A stretch of 64,000 nucleotides of DNA from Paracoccaceae bacterium (GTDB lineage Bacteria; Pseudomonadota; Alphaproteobacteria; Rhodobacterales; Rhodobacteraceae): positions 1-64,000 of the forward strand of contig JAGWAS010000007.1 of NCBI GenBank assembly GCA_021296235.1, read 5' to 3'. Below the pieces are notes generated by a model. It ran no database searches and was not told where the DNA came from. It saw only the letters and a list, made by a program, of their open reading frames with translations. Both the position numbers and the translations under genes were made by a program. Below, one piece after another: positions 26,539 through 35,607 of this stretch (position 1 is the first letter of the stretch; each line of letters begins with the position of its first letter).

Positions 26539-27042
26539 TTGACTGTCCGCGTCCAAAGCGGACCGTTCGATTCGGGCAGGGAACTGGCTGCACTTGGAGG
26601 TGCGGAAACCAAAGCTGGCGCAATGGCCTGCTTTGTGGGCAAGGTTCGTTCGGTGTCTGCCAATCCGATTGCGTCCATGACAGTCGAACACTATCCCGGC
26701 ATGACTGAAGCTGCGATTTCTCAACATGTCGACGAGGCAAAGCGCCGCTGGCCACTTCTCGACTGCCTGGTCATTCACCGTTTTGGCAAGCTCATGCCTG
26801 GTGAGAACATCGTAATGGTGGCAGTCTTGGCGGAACACAGGTCGGAAGCGTTTCGGGCGGCCGAATTTCTGATGGATTACCTGAAGTCAAGAGCGCCGTT
26901 CTGGAAAAAGGAGATGACGCCTGCCGGTTCGAGGTGGGTTGAGGCGGTCCGGCAGGACGAAGAGGCCCTGCAACGTTGGGACTCAGAGCCGGCAAGTTCC
27001 GATCAAAACCAATCGTTCAGCGATTTCCATCCATCCGGTTGA
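26539..27042 (+). CDS. moaE: Molybdopterin synthase catalytic subunit (MoaE)
   Basis: 167 residues from a TTG start one base after the moaD stop. Catalytic-subunit marks: VGKVRSVSANPIASMTVEHY, then PGMTE, VIHRFGKLMPGENIVMV with the substrate-binding His-Arg, and the lysine pair in LKSRAPFWKKEM. The last 20 or so residues after RWDSEP are extra compared with the roughly 150-residue norm and overlap the convergent gene at 27017, so that tail may be mispredicted or non-essential. Confidence 0.94.
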   Translation: MTVRVQSGPFDSGRELAALGGAETKAGAMACFVGKVRSVSANPIASMTVEHYPGMTEAAISQHVDEAKRRWPLLDCLVIHRFGKLMPGENIVMVAVLAEHRSEAFRAAEFLMDYLKSRAPFWKKEMTPAGSRWVEAVRQDEEALQRWDSEPASSDQNQSFSDFHPSG

Positions 27043-27325
27043 GGCGCATTTCCGCGTCGCGCAGCCTGTCGATGGCTTGGTGATACAACTCGTCCCTTTC
27101 AGCCAGGTTTTTTGCCATTTCCAACTCCCGGTCCTTCAGTTCGTTTGCAAATCTGTCGCGCTCGCGTTCCGTCATGGCCAATTCACTCGCAAGCCTTTCG
27201 ATGGCCAAGGATTCGGGCGAGGAACCGCGCCTCAGGCGTTGGTGGATGATCCCGGCCACCCACCCAAATGCGAACATCATGAAGACCGCAGTTGATGTCA
27301 GCAGAACGAATGTAAGCTGATTCAT
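27017..27325 (-). CDS. Small membrane protein with coiled coil
   Basis: 102 residues: one N-terminal membrane helix (about 5-28, FVLLTSTAVFMMFAFGWVAG) and a charged, continuous helix from about 40 to 100 that looks like a coiled coil (RERDRFANELKDRELEMAKN). An AAAGGA site precedes the ATG. It follows the OmpA-family gene by 20 bp on the same strand and may link that protein to the membrane or act as an assembly partner. The family is not recognised. Its end overlaps the moaE end by 26 bp. Confidence 0.7.
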   Translation of the reverse strand: MNQLTFVLLTSTAVFMMFAFGWVAGIIHQRLRRGSSPESLAIERLASELAMTERERDRFANELKDRELEMAKNLAERDELYHQAIDRLRDAEMRLNRMDGNR

Positions 27326-27345
27326 TCTTTGGATTCCTTTCAGAT

Positions 27346-29217
27346 CTATTGAGGAATTGACGTCACTCCGGATTCGAGGAGTCGGAACTCAATTCTGCGA
27401 TTCTGTTCTCTGCCGGATTCAGTGCCATTGTCGGCGATCGGTTGGGATTCTCCGTATCCAACCGCGACGAAATTGCTGGTCAGAACACCCTCATTCAGCA
27501 AAGCATCCAAAACCGCGCGGGCACGCTTGGTGCTGAGTGCCAAATTCATCTGCTCGCGTCCTTGATTGTCGGTATGCCCCGCAATCTCAATTCGGGCATG
27601 GGTGCAATTCTGCAGGACGATGGCGAGTTGCCGGATTGTCGGATCAACTGCAGCAGACAGATTTGCCGAGCCTGGTTCAAAGGTGATCTTTTGCGAATCC
27701 ACGACTTCCGTCGCAAGTGAGGCGCAAAGCCGCGGGTCCATCATCGGCGCTTCGGCTACAATGTAGGCGTCATAGTCAACATTCACCTCAAAGTGCAAAT
27801 CTTCCAAGTTTGACGACAGAAGTTCCGATACTCGTCGCCTGATGTCCGGCAATTCGGAAATTCCAGTGATCTTCATTGATTCCAAACCCAAGGTCAACTT
27901 GCCCGCATGGAGCATTGACAATGCCTCCAGCCCTGCCAGGGCCCAGCCGGTGACTTCGGCACTGATTGTCGGATCGGCCTTGAGATTGTTCACCAGTGTG
28001 TTGGGGGCCAAGGCCGCCTTCGCAAATGAAGTGACAATTCGAATGGCGTCATCGTCATTGACGCCCCCCAGGATTTCGACCGTTCTTTCGGATGAAACAT
28101 CCACCTCCAATACTGTGTCTTGATCCGTACCGGAAACCAAGCGTTCAATATCTCCCGACGATACCAGGTGCAGCGTGAAACGGTCGCGCAGCGCAATCAA
28201 ATCTTCATTGAATTGATCGCTGAATTCGTCGGTGGTGTCCTGTTCAGGCAGGGCAGCAAATACGTTAAGCCCTTCGATTCTGATTCTTCCGCCGTTGGTG
28301 TTTTTCAACAGGGCAATGGAGCCGGCGACGGCGTCGACCCAGTCCGGCGACGGTGCTCCCCGGGCCAATCCGCATTTTCCGGTGGCAGGTTCGAAGTGCA
28401 TTGCCAATTCAGCCAGTATTCTGGTTCTGTTCACTTCGGAATCCACATGACAGGCATTAACTCTTGCGCCGCCTTCCACGACCAGCAGGTCAAAGAGGAA
28501 CGGTACGCGCAACGGCTGCGGTGCCGTGACATTGAAAGTCAGTGACAGGAAAGGCGGTCGAACGGAATCCAGAATCGATTTGACGCGGCCCAGCTCCTCT
28601 TGGGACCCCAATCGGCCTTCGATCATTGCCGTCGCATCCGACAAGTGCAAATCGGCGTCCGGCACAAGTTCGATTCCATGCAATCCGAACTGCAGGGTTT
28701 GATCCCAACGGTCATTCGGTTCAACTTCGTGTCGTGTCGACCAATCCTCAACCAGACTTGCGTTACCCGAATTCTCAACTGCTTCGATGATTCGTTCAAT
28801 TGAACCGCCGTTCGGCAACTCACCGAAGATCTGAACCCTGCCGTCGCTTTGAAGCAATCGGAGTGTGTAGGCATTCGGCTCAATTGACGATTTGGGTGCA
28901 ACCGCGATTTTGTCGTCTATGCGGTTGGGTTTGAATGCTGAACGGATCGCATTCAGGGCCACAAGCCTTTCGATCTCACTGGGAGCCTGTCCGGAGAGTT
29001 CAATCTGCAGCCCGTTGGGCTCGACATGCAGCCAGTCAAACCGCGGTTCACTCAGCAGCGGTTCGAGGGTCCGCAGGTTCTCCCTCTCCACGTACCGTGA
29101 CAACAGGATTGCTGCCGCAATTGAAATTGCCAATGCCAACAGAAAGAACAGGGGTGCCGTGAACCGTCCGGCTCGAATTCGACCGTTCTTTCCGGAACTT
29201 CTTTTTGCAAATGCCAT
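27346..29217 (-). CDS. Membrane-anchored OmpA-family protein with BON-like periplasmic repeats
   Basis: 623 residues from ATG 29217, 14 bp after the ubiA stop; the longer frame is excluded because it would start inside ubiA. An N-terminal membrane helix (about 18-42, FFLLALAISIAAAILLSRYV) anchors a long periplasmic part. Residues 60-480 contain several BON-like alpha/beta repeats (for example NGLQIELSGQAPSEIERLVA). The C-terminal 120 residues are an OmpA peptidoglycan-binding domain with IEIAGHTDNQGREQMNLALS and GYGESQPIADNGTESGREQN. It probably tethers the inner membrane to the cell wall. Confidence 0.85.
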   Translation of the reverse strand: MAFAKRSSGKNGRIRAGRFTAPLFFLLALAISIAAAILLSRYVERENLRTLEPLLSEPRFDWLHVEPNGLQIELSGQAPSEIERLVALNAIRSAFKPNRIDDKIAVAPKSSIEPNAYTLRLLQSDGRVQIFGELPNGGSIERIIEAVENSGNASLVEDWSTRHEVEPNDRWDQTLQFGLHGIELVPDADLHLSDATAMIEGRLGSQEELGRVKSILDSVRPPFLSLTFNVTAPQPLRVPFLFDLLVVEGGARVNACHVDSEVNRTRILAELAMHFEPATGKCGLARGAPSPDWVDAVAGSIALLKNTNGGRIRIEGLNVFAALPEQDTTDEFSDQFNEDLIALRDRFTLHLVSSGDIERLVSGTDQDTVLEVDVSSERTVEILGGVNDDDAIRIVTSFAKAALAPNTLVNNLKADPTISAEVTGWALAGLEALSMLHAGKLTLGLESMKITGISELPDIRRRVSELLSSNLEDLHFEVNVDYDAYIVAEAPMMDPRLCASLATEVVDSQKITFEPGSANLSAAVDPTIRQLAIVLQNCTHARIEIAGHTDNQGREQMNLALSTKRARAVLDALLNEGVLTSNFVAVGYGESQPIADNGTESGREQNRRIEFRLLESGVTSIPQ

Positions 29218-29231
29218 GTTGGTATCGGCGG

Positions 29232-30221
29232 TTACGAAACTCCGGCGCAGGCCGCAATGAAAAACGTGGCCGAAAGCAGCAGGCCCGCGTTTCGATTGCT
29301 GCGAAACAACCGCAAACAGCACTCGCCATCGGCCATGTCAAGTTTCCTGATCTGCCATATGAGGTGAGCCGAGAAACTTGCGGTTCCAAGAAATCCGAGC
29401 AACAGGGCAACAGGACGCTCCCCAATTGGAATTGCACTCCAAACCGCAAGGGCGATGAGAATCGTGGCTGCAGCGGCAAACAGTGAAAGCCATGCCTTGG
29501 TGTTTTCCCCGAAAAGGAGTGCCGTGGATTTGATGCCGACGAGTGCGTCGTCCTCCTTGTCCTGGTGGGCGTATATCGTGTCATAGAACAGAGTCCAGGC
29601 TATGCCTCCGCAGTACAGCAGCAGCGGTGCGGCCCCCAAATTGCCGGCATGTGCAGCCCAAGCCAGCATTGCCCCCCAATTGAAGGCAATTCCGAGCATG
29701 ACCTGCGGCCACCAGGTGAATCTTTTCGCAAACGGATAGGCAATGACGGGAAGCAGTGAAGCAAATCCCAAATAAATTGCTGCCCGGTTGAATGTCATCA
29801 GAACCGCAAGGCCGACAGCCCCCTGGAGCGCCAGCCAAATCAAGGCCCGCAGAACGGTTACCTGGCCGGATGGAAGCGGACGCGACTTGGTGCGCTCCAC
29901 CTGCCGGTCAAGGTCGCGGTCAACCGCATCATTCCATGTGCAGCCAGCGCCTCGCATTGCGGCCGCCCCCAACGCACAGCCAAAAAATATCCAGATGTCG
30001 CCAACGCGAATGCTTCCGGGCTCGGCCGCCAGCGCCAGCAGAAGACCCCACCAGCAGGGAAGCAGCAGCAGCCAAGTTCCAATTGGCCGGTCCATGCGCG
30101 AAAGTCTCAGGTAGGGTCGCATCCAAGCGGCTGCAGCCGTATCAACCCAACTGCCCTCAACTGCATCCGCGACACGATCGCCCGAATGTGACAATTCTGG
30201 TTCCTGCACGGTTTTGGTCAT
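29232..30221 (-). CDS. ubiA: 4-hydroxybenzoate polyprenyltransferase (UbiA)
   Basis: 329 residues from ATG 30221, with about nine membrane helices. Both aspartate-rich motifs are present: GAGCTWNDAVDRDLDRQVER with the first N/D-x2-D-x3-D, and DTIYAHQDKEDDALVGIKST with the second. The enzyme attaches the polyprenyl chain to 4-hydroxybenzoate, the first membrane step of ubiquinone synthesis. It starts only 11 bp from the divergent rsmE start and is followed 14 bp later by the OmpA-family gene. Confidence 0.94.
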   Translation of the reverse strand: MTKTVQEPELSHSGDRVADAVEGSWVDTAAAAWMRPYLRLSRMDRPIGTWLLLLPCWWGLLLALAAEPGSIRVGDIWIFFGCALGAAAMRGAGCTWNDAVDRDLDRQVERTKSRPLPSGQVTVLRALIWLALQGAVGLAVLMTFNRAAIYLGFASLLPVIAYPFAKRFTWWPQVMLGIAFNWGAMLAWAAHAGNLGAAPLLLYCGGIAWTLFYDTIYAHQDKEDDALVGIKSTALLFGENTKAWLSLFAAAATILIALAVWSAIPIGERPVALLLGFLGTASFSAHLIWQIRKLDMADGECCLRLFRSNRNAGLLLSATFFIAACAGVS

Positions 30222-30232
30222 AGAAGGATTAC

Positions 30233-31027
30233 ATGTCAATTTCGCTCGCAAAGGCAAGACTGTACGTCGAGCATTCACTCGAATCCGGCAGGACATTCAG
30301 GTTCGAAGAGGAGCAGTCGCATTACCTAATGCGGGTCATGCGGCTGCATGTGGGTGATCATGTGTCGCTGTTCAACGGCAGGGACGGGGAATGGGAAGCG
30401 GAGTTGACGTCAACCCGCCAAAAAGCTGCCGAAGCCATATGCACTGTGCAGACGCGGCAACAGACAAACGCTCCCGATCTGTGGCTGCTGTTTGCTCCAC
30501 TGAAGAAATCGAGAACTGATTTCGCGGTGGAGAAGGCCACGGAGCTTGGAGTGTCGGTCATTCTTCCTGTTCGCACAGAGTTGACGAACACCCGGCGCGT
30601 TTCAGTTCAGCGGCTTCGATTGGTTGCTCGGGAAGCGGCCGAACAGTGCCTTGGACTCGCGGTACCTGAAATTCGGGAATTCACCAATCTCTCTTCAGTG
30701 CTGGATTCATGGCCCTCGGATCGACCGCTGGTTGTATGCGATGAGATGTTGAGGAAAGATGCGACCGTTTCGGAGAGCCTGTTGTTGGACAGAATCGACA
30801 ATGGCACTGGAATTGCCGTGTCCTCGGATATTGCGGACAACTGGGACGCAAGGGGCAAGCTGGCCGTTCTGGTCGGTCCGGAAGGTGGATTTTCACCGAA
30901 CGAAAGGGAACGGTTGCAGGGTTTTGCCCATTCGATTCCGGTTGGACTCGGTTCGCGTTTGCTTCGGGCGGAGACCGCAGTAACTGCTGCGCTGTCCATC
31001 GTGAACATAGGAAAATTTAGGCTCTGA
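30233..31027 (+). CDS. rsmE: 16S rRNA (uracil-1498-N3)-methyltransferase (RsmE)
   Basis: 264 residues, SPOUT methyltransferase with an N-terminal PUA-like domain (about 1-75; HYLMRVMRLHVGDHVSLFNG). The knotted SAM site appears as LVGPEGGFSPNERERL and LGSRLLRAETAVTAAL, and the lysine segment LKKSRTDFAVEKATELGV is characteristic of RsmE. It methylates U1498 in the 30S subunit. The GAAGGA site lies within the 11 bp before its start, shared with ubiA's leader. Confidence 0.93.
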   Translation: MSISLAKARLYVEHSLESGRTFRFEEEQSHYLMRVMRLHVGDHVSLFNGRDGEWEAELTSTRQKAAEAICTVQTRQQTNAPDLWLLFAPLKKSRTDFAVEKATELGVSVILPVRTELTNTRRVSVQRLRLVAREAAEQCLGLAVPEIREFTNLSSVLDSWPSDRPLVVCDEMLRKDATVSESLLLDRIDNGTGIAVSSDIADNWDARGKLAVLVGPEGGFSPNERERLQGFAHSIPVGLGSRLLRAETAVTAALSIVNIGKFRL

Positions 31028-31145
31028 GGCAGCTCCGTTCCGTATTGTGTGCCATTGCCGACGGACCCGATCCAAATGCAGTCTTGTCTTGGAAGTTGGG
31101 AGACTGTAGCGGGCAAGGAAGTGGCAGGGCACAGCGAAGGTAGGC

Positions 31146-32516
31146 ATGTCGATTCCCCAAACCGGCGGCGATCCCTTGGAGCGCGAGGATCAATTGACGG
31201 CCTTTTTTGCCGAGGGTTGCAAGCCGCGGGAGAAATGGCGCATCGGAACCGAACACGAGAAATTTGGATTCCAGCAAGATTCCCGCAAACCCCTTCCGTA
31301 CGAGGGTCCCTGCTCGATTCGGGCGATGCTTGTTGGATTGAGCGATGTTTTCGATTGGAAACCGATTGAGGAATCCGGAAATCTCATAGGTCTTCAGAAG
31401 GGCGGGGCGAACATATCACTGGAGCCCGGAGGGCAGCTTGAACTGTCGGGTGCCCCTCTTGAGACCGTTCATGAGACCTGCGACGAGGTCAACCAGCACC
31501 TTCACGAAGTTCGAACCATCGCCGACCGCATCGGGGCCGGTTTCATAGGGATTGGCGCGGCGCCAACCTGGACCCATGACGAAATGCCGGTGATGCCGAA
31601 GGCCAGGTACCGGCTGATGTCTGACTACATGACAAGAGTTGGCAAGCATGGCCGCGACATGATGTTTCGGACCTGTTCGGTTCAGGTGAATCTTGATTAT
31701 TCAAGCGAATCCGACATGGTCAAGAAACTCAGGGTTGCCTTCGCGTTGCAGCCGGTTGCCACTGCATTCTTTGCAAATTCTCCATTTTATGAAGGCCGTC
31801 CGGCAAGTGAATTGAGCATCAGAAGCAGTTTCTGGAGAGATTTGGATGCCGACCGCACCGGAATTCTTCCATTTGTCTTTGAGGAAGGGTTCGGCTTTGA
31901 GGCGTGGAAGGACTATGCGCTCGATGTTCCAATGTACTTTGTTCACCGGGATGGTGTTTTCATCGACGCGCGCGGTCAGTCCTTCCGAAATTTCATGGAG
32001 GGCCGCCTTCCGGCGCTTCCCGGGGAAATTCCGCTGGTGTCCGACTGGGCGGATCATCTTACCACCATATTCCCGGAGGCACGGATCAAGCGGTTCATCG
32101 AAATGCGCGGAGCCGACGGCGGTCCGTGGCGAAGTCTTTGTGCATTGCCGGCATTTTGGGTTGGGTTGATGTACTCACAATCTTCGCTGGATGCGGCATG
32201 GGATCTGGTGCGGCATTGGGATGCTGCAACCTGCGAGGGGTTGCGCGTGTCAGCAGCGCGTGAAGGTCTAAAGGGCGGATACAACCGGGTGCGGATGATC
32301 GACTGTGCAGACAAGGCCCTTGAGTTTGCCGAGGCAGGGCTAAGGGAGCGGGCCAGATCAAGCGCCAGCGGCTCAATTCCCGATGAGTGCCACTTTCTTG
32401 ATGCGCTTAAGGAGATACTTGAGACGGGCATTACGCCCGCCGAAGAGTTGCTGGATCTTTACCGCAACGATTGGAAAGGATCCCTCAATCCGGTGTTCGA
32501 GGAATGCAGTTACTGA
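31146..32516 (+). CDS. gshA: Glutamate-cysteine ligase, plant/alphaproteobacterial type
   Basis: 456 residues of the plant-type (GCS2-like) ligase that makes gamma-glutamylcysteine, the first step of glutathione synthesis. Marks: WRIGTEHEKFGFQ near the N-terminus, ISLEPGGQLELSGAPLETVH in the active site, MPKARYRLMSDYM, and the C-terminal IEMRGADGGPWRSLCALPAF. This form is typical of alphaproteobacteria and plants and is unrelated in detail to the E. coli enzyme. Convergent with plsY, overlapping its end by 7 bp. Confidence 0.93.
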   Translation: MSIPQTGGDPLEREDQLTAFFAEGCKPREKWRIGTEHEKFGFQQDSRKPLPYEGPCSIRAMLVGLSDVFDWKPIEESGNLIGLQKGGANISLEPGGQLELSGAPLETVHETCDEVNQHLHEVRTIADRIGAGFIGIGAAPTWTHDEMPVMPKARYRLMSDYMTRVGKHGRDMMFRTCSVQVNLDYSSESDMVKKLRVAFALQPVATAFFANSPFYEGRPASELSIRSSFWRDLDADRTGILPFVFEEGFGFEAWKDYALDVPMYFVHRDGVFIDARGQSFRNFMEGRLPALPGEIPLVSDWADHLTTIFPEARIKRFIEMRGADGGPWRSLCALPAFWVGLMYSQSSLDAAWDLVRHWDAATCEGLRVSAAREGLKGGYNRVRMIDCADKALEFAEAGLRERARSSASGSIPDECHFLDALKEILETGITPAEELLDLYRNDWKGSLNPVFEECSY

Positions 32517-33163
32517 TCAATCTTTGACTGACTTTGAGCTGACTGCAGATCAATCCTTGACTCGGTTCCGTCCAGAAGCCGCTTGATGTTCCCTCGGTGG
32601 CTCCAACAGATCAAGACCGTCATGAGAGCTACGAACGGAATTGCCTGTGTCTGTCCAAGTGCCCAGAGGCAGGGGACGGACAAGACGGCAGACGACAGGG
32701 ACGCAAGAGAGGAAAACCTGAAGATTGCCGCTACCAGCAGCCAAATGGCACAGACTGCCGCGCCAATGGGGAATGCAACGGCGAGCAGCACACCCAAAAA
32801 TGTGGCCACACCCTTTCCGCCGCGAAAACGACGCCAAATCGGGTAAAGGTGGCCGACGAATGCCGCGAGTCCGCAGACAAGTGCGCCTGTGCCGCCGGCA
32901 AAATAGGTTCCGATGGCAACCGCTGCCGCCCCCTTTCCGGAATCAAGCAGCAGTGTGAGAACCGCCGCCGCCTTGCTCCCGGTTCGAAGCACGTTGGTTG
33001 TCCCTATGTTGCCTGATCCGATCTTGGTTGGATCACCAAGATTCATGGCGCGCGCAATGATCAAGCCGAACGCAACCGATCCCAGAAGATAGGCTGCGAA
33101 CGCCGCCAACAGAACGTCCGCCGGCGGCACGGAAAAAACCTCAGAACCCACAACAGCTCCCAT
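32510..33163 (-). CDS. plsY: Acyl-phosphate:glycerol-3-phosphate acyltransferase (PlsY)
   Basis: 217 residues, a multi-helix membrane enzyme. The three PlsY motifs are seen: GSGNIGTTNVLRTG, LYPIWRRFRGGKGVAT and WSHRGNIKRLLDGTE. It puts the first acyl chain on glycerol-3-phosphate, supplying the pathway in which pgsA acts. The ATG 33163 (GGAAGG site in front) lies inside the end of the pyrC-like gene, an overlap of 23 bp, so the three genes pyrB-pyrC'-plsY are one transcript. Confidence 0.93.
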   Translation of the reverse strand: MGAVVGSEVFSVPPADVLLAAFAAYLLGSVAFGLIIARAMNLGDPTKIGSGNIGTTNVLRTGSKAAAVLTLLLDSGKGAAAVAIGTYFAGGTGALVCGLAAFVGHLYPIWRRFRGGKGVATFLGVLLAVAFPIGAAVCAIWLLVAAIFRFSSLASLSSAVLSVPCLWALGQTQAIPFVALMTVLICWSHRGNIKRLLDGTESRIDLQSAQSQSKIDQ

Positions 33164-34427
33164 GAATTTCCTTCCCGGCAACGAAGGTTCGCAGAACTCG
33201 TCCCTGAAGCAACTGATTGTCGAAGGGTGTGTTCTTGGACTTGGACTTCAGCTTGAACCGGTCAAGCACGAATGGCACGTCCGGGTCAAACAGGATCACG
33301 TCCGCCGGGGTGCCGACTGCCAAGCGTCCGCAGTTCAGGCCCAACCGGCGAGCCGGGTTGAACGACAGTGCCCTGAACAGTGCCGGGAGACTCAAATCTC
33401 CTGAATGATGCAGGCGAAGAGTGGCGGGCAGGGTGGTTTCGAGTGCAACCGCTCCGCTTGCGGCCTGCGCGAAAGGAAGTCGCTTTGATTCCTCGTCCTG
33501 CGGCGTGTGCATTGATGAAATGACAGAAATGATGCCTTTGGAAACCGCATGGACCATGGCTTGGCGATCTTCCTCGGATCTCAGGGGCGGCTTGACCTTG
33601 AAAAAAGTACGGAAATCGGAAACGTCCAATTCGTTGAGCGTAAGATGATGCACCGAAACGCCCGCCGAGACGTCCAGTCCCGCGTCGAGTGCCCGTTCCA
33701 TTACAGAAATCGAATCTGCCACTGTGAGCTGGTCGGCATGATACCCGGCCCCCGTGAACTCGACCAATGCAAGATCGCGTTCCAACCCCATTCTCTCGGC
33801 CACCGGTGGAACTGCGGGCAACCCCTTCATGAAAGCGAAGGAGCCGGCCGTGGCGGCTGCATTCGCAGAGAGATCTGGATCCTGGGGATGGCCCACCACC
33901 AACTTTCCGAACTGCTTTGCATATGCCAGGCATCGCGTCATGGTCCGCGCATCCCTCACAGGAAGGTCGCAATCGGAAAAAGCAACTGCTCCGGCGTCTG
34001 AAAGCAATCCGATCTCTGAAATCTCCTTGCCTTGTCGGCCCTTGGTCAAGGTGGCCATTGGCCTAACCCTAACCGCCGTAGCCGCGCGAGCCTTCCGGAC
34101 ATAAAATTCCAGAGTCTCCGGGTTGTCCAGTGGAGGATTTGTGTCGGGGCGGGTGACAATCGTGGTGATGCCGCCTGCCGCCGCCGCCTGCCCGGCGGTG
34201 CGAAAGCTCTCCTTGTGCCGTTCACCGGGTTCGCCGATCTTGACTCCAATGTCGACGATTCCGGGTGCGAGGAACTTTCCGTTGCAGTCGATAACCTCTG
34301 CATCCGATGGGTGTTCGCCGCCTGAATCCCTTCCGGCGATTTTCCCATCCTTGACTATCAGTGAGCCGGCCGACACGGTGTCCGCCTCCGGGTCAACCAG
34401 CATTGCGTTTGCAAGCACAAGAGTCAT
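33141..34427 (-). CDS. Dihydroorotase-like protein (PyrC'), probably non-catalytic
   Basis: 428 residues of the amidohydrolase/dihydroorotase family. Key catalytic residues are missing. The His-x-His metal site after the first strand is replaced ([15 protein letters not shown], with Gly61 and Lys63 for the histidines and Gly for the substrate Arg). The catalytic Asp of the usual DHAPH is Met306 ([13 protein letters not shown]). His180 and His230 survive. Non-catalytic dihydroorotase homologs next to pyrB are known from several proteobacteria, where they support aspartate carbamoyltransferase assembly. The gene overlaps pyrB by 4 bp, which fits that role. A true dihydroorotase should be elsewhere. 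Confidence 0.85.
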   Translation of the reverse strand: MTLVLANAMLVDPEADTVSAGSLIVKDGKIAGRDSGGEHPSDAEVIDCNGKFLAPGIVDIGVKIGEPGERHKESFRTAGQAAAAGGITTIVTRPDTNPPLDNPETLEFYVRKARAATAVRVRPMATLTKGRQGKEISEIGLLSDAGAVAFSDCDLPVRDARTMTRCLAYAKQFGKLVVGHPQDPDLSANAAATAGSFAFMKGLPAVPPVAERMGLERDLALVEFTGAGYHADQLTVADSISVMERALDAGLDVSAGVSVHHLTLNELDVSDFRTFFKVKPPLRSEEDRQAMVHAVSKGIISVISSMHTPQDEESKRLPFAQAASGAVALETTLPATLRLHHSGDLSLPALFRALSFNPARRLGLNCGRLAVGTPADVILFDPDVPFVLDRFKLKSKSKNTPFDNQLLQGRVLRTFVAGKEIHGSCCGF

Positions 34428-35416
34428 GGCACAGTCTCCGAACCCGCCGCATGTCGTTTCGGTGCCGAATCCGAACCGTTATCCGTTGATTCAACCCGGG
34501 TTCGGGACAGCAAATCCATCACTGCCATTCGCACCGCGACGCCCATCTCGACCTGTTCCTGTATAACGGATCGGTTGATGTCATCGGCTATTGTGCCGTC
34601 GATTTCGACACCTCGGTTCATTGGGCCGGGGTGCATAACGATTGCGTCTTGTCGCGCATGCGAGAGCTTCTCCACGTCAAGCCCATAAAGGTGAAAATAC
34701 TCTCGAAATGACGGGATGCTGGCACCGGTCATCCGTTCACGCTGAAGCCTCAGCATCATGACCACATCAACACCCCTCAGGCCCTCCTGCATCGAATCGA
34801 ATACCTCGACCCCAAGTTCGGTCAGTATCCGGGGAACCAGGGTCGCCGGACCAATCATGCGAACCCGGTTATGTAGCTTGGACAACACGAGCATGTTGGA
34901 GCGCGCAACTCTCGAATGAAGAATGTCGCCGCAAATTGCAACGGTGAGGCCGTGGATCTTTCCCTTTCGGCGCCGTATGGTCAGCGCATCAAGCAGCGCT
35001 TGTGTTGGATGTTCGTGATTGCCGTCGCCGGCATTGATGACCGAACAGTTGACTTTATCCGCCAAGAGGTTGACCGCACCGGAATCGGGGTGTCGGACCA
35101 CGAGCAGGTCCGGGCGCATGGCATTCAGCGTGAGCGCGGTGTCGATAAGCGATTCGCCCTTGCGCAGTGAGCTTGTGCCTGCATTCATGTTCATGACGTC
35201 GGCGCCAAGGCGTTTTCCGGCCAGTTCAAAGCTCATCTGGGTGCGGGTTGAATTTTCGAAAAAGATGTTGATCTGCGTTTTGCCGGCCAGCGCCGCATCA
35301 TGCTTGGTTGGCCGCCGGTTGAATTCAACGTATGTTTCCGCAAGGTCGAGAATGGTCAGGATTTCGCCGACGGAAAGATGACCGATACCAAGCAGGTGCC
35401 TGGACAAGAAAGTCAT
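34424..35416 (-). CDS. pyrB: Aspartate carbamoyltransferase catalytic subunit (PyrB)
   Basis: 330 residues from ATG 35416 ([14 protein letters not shown]) with an AAAGGGG site; the open frame runs 89 codons further upstream without homology. The carbamoyl-phosphate loop is complete ([20 protein letters not shown]), as are [15 protein letters not shown] and the aspartate-binding MLRLQRERM and [12 protein letters not shown]. It makes carbamoyl-aspartate in pyrimidine synthesis. The carboxyl end has a polar tail of about 20 residues ([15 protein letters not shown]). The ATG of pyrC' overlaps its stop. Confidence 0.95.
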   Translation of the reverse strand: MTFLSRHLLGIGHLSVGEILTILDLAETYVEFNRRPTKHDAALAGKTQINIFFENSTRTQMSFELAGKRLGADVMNMNAGTSSLRKGESLIDTALTLNAMRPDLLVVRHPDSGAVNLLADKVNCSVINAGDGNHEHPTQALLDALTIRRRKGKIHGLTVAICGDILHSRVARSNMLVLSKLHNRVRMIGPATLVPRILTELGVEVFDSMQEGLRGVDVVMMLRLQRERMTGASIPSFREYFHLYGLDVEKLSHARQDAIVMHPGPMNRGVEIDGTIADDINRSVIQEQVEMGVAVRMAVMDLLSRTRVESTDNGSDSAPKRHAAGSETVP

Positions 35417-35607
35417 TGGTCCACCCCTTTCCGGCGGCTTATATGCATGCAAGATTTCCGGGGCAAGGATTTGGCTGCGGCAATCCGTGGCACAAGTTCG
35501 GCAATTCGTGGGACGTCGAAAGTCGACTAAACTCATGGAATCGGTTTGCCCAGTTGGCAATTGGCAATAAACTGCAGTGAGGTCAAATTGGCAACCGGGG
35601 CGGACAG

